From: JAVBSN01 sp031556525
Lineage (GTDB): Bacteria; Bacillota; Clostridia; Lachnospirales; Lachnospiraceae
Direction: 5' to 3'
Length of the DNA: 64,000 nucleotides
Assembly (NCBI GenBank): GCA_031556525.1
Contig: JAVBSS010000003.1
Location: 107,474-171,473 of the forward strand
The translations under genes and the position numbers were made by a program. Positions 63,683 to 64,000 of the stretch are shown here, in pieces; the first letter of the stretch is position 1; each line of letters starts with the position of its first letter. The notes under the pieces are model-generated. The model saw nothing but the letters and a program-made list of their open reading frames with translations. It did no database searches and was not told the origin of the DNA.

Positions 63683-64000
63683 CTATCTATTCAAATCTTC
63701 AAAATAATTCTTTATAGTATCTCTTACTCCACTTGGATAACTGCTATTATTTATTCTTTCATAGGCACTATTAGTATAATTACCAATTACTTGTTCATAA
63801 CTTACTCTATTTCCCGACCATGCAAGCCCATCTCTTGAGTTAGTTGTAATTCCAGTGTTATTTCCATTTGCCATTCCTGTTAGATTCTCATCATCTCCAA
63901 AACCATTATTAGGAATAGATACTATACCATTATAATTTTCACTATTTTTTTCATAGCCAGAATCACTTCCCTTATTCCAGCCACCTCCAGTTCCATTTCC
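63683..64000 (-). CDS. C-terminal end of a Gly/Asn-rich protein, cut by the window
   Basis: The reading frame is open from the window edge at 64000 to the stop at 63683, giving about 105 residues of C-terminus. It starts Gly/Asn-rich (GNGTGGGWNKGSDSGYE) and ends with a folded-looking tail YEQVIGNYTNSAYERINNSS then YPSGVRDTIKNYFEDLNR. An inner ATG at 63874 is probably not the start. It is 17 bases ahead of the MoxR gene and so belongs to the same operon. A membrane protein gene often sits here in related operons, but this is from memory. Confidence 0.6.
   Translation of the reverse strand, partial: GNGTGGGWNKGSDSGYEKNSENYNGIVSIPNNGFGDDENLTGMANGNNTGITTNSRDGLAWSGNRVSYEQVIGNYTNSAYERINNSSYPSGVRDTIKNYFEDLNR

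Overview
The window is AT-rich and every gene I can support lies on the minus strand, so transcription runs from position 64000 towards 1. Strong AGGAGG-type ribosome sites, gene content and protein style suggest a Gram-positive Clostridia genome, most likely Lachnospiraceae. That assignment is inferred from style, not from a database match.

Layout in the direction of transcription. (1) 64000-56330: the end of a Gly/Asn-rich protein, then MoxR ATPase, DUF58, BatA-like and large VWA membrane proteins, then a small AP2/HNH-derived protein. (2) 56215-53740: a 3D-domain cell-wall enzyme and threonine synthase. (3) 53434-49944: queD-queE-folE-queC (preQ0 synthesis) and a lipid kinase. (4) 49744-46910: an amidohydrolase fused to GLUG-like repeats. 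(5) 46660-38416: glmM, an initiating sugar-phosphate transferase, five family-2 glycosyltransferases and a DUF2304 protein. (6) 38299-26899: rmlB-rmlA-rmlC, an ABC polysaccharide exporter (Wzm/Wzt with a C-terminal carbohydrate-binding domain), an SDR, a methyltransferase, a kinase/coiled-coil protein, an RgpF-like protein and an acyltransferase. (7) 26673-9640: one tightly packed operon of about 17 kb with WecE aminotransferase, Wzx flippase, ArnC-like transferase, six or seven small-acid enzymes (PrpD-like, U32-like TIM barrel, Ldh_2, ATP-grasp, citrate-lyase-like, two-subunit class I fumarase), two large multi-pass membrane proteins (GT-C-like), an SGNH hydrolase and an acyltransferase. (8) 9461-1: a bifunctional autolysin and four secreted proteins sharing one wall-binding module.

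How the parts may work together. Blocks 5 and 6 look like a rhamnose-type cell-wall polysaccharide system: RmlABC make the dTDP-6-deoxysugar, glycosyltransferases and RgpF build the chain, and Wzm/Wzt export it. The adjacent methyltransferase and kinase/coiled-coil genes resemble, in domain order, a WbdD chain-terminating enzyme split into two genes. This would fit the extended Wzt. Block 7 looks like a side-branch system. WecE makes dTDP-4-amino-4,6-dideoxygalactose from the RmlAB product. No acetyltransferase of the WecD type is present; instead the operon carries enzymes that interconvert small hydroxy/dicarboxylic acids and an ATP-grasp ligase that could join such an acid to the 4-amino group. 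The ArnC-like transferase, flippase and GT-C-like proteins would then place the decorated sugar on the outside of the cell. This is inference from gene order and family knowledge and is the most interesting hypothesis here.

No tRNA, rRNA, CRISPR array, insertion sequence or prophage was seen.
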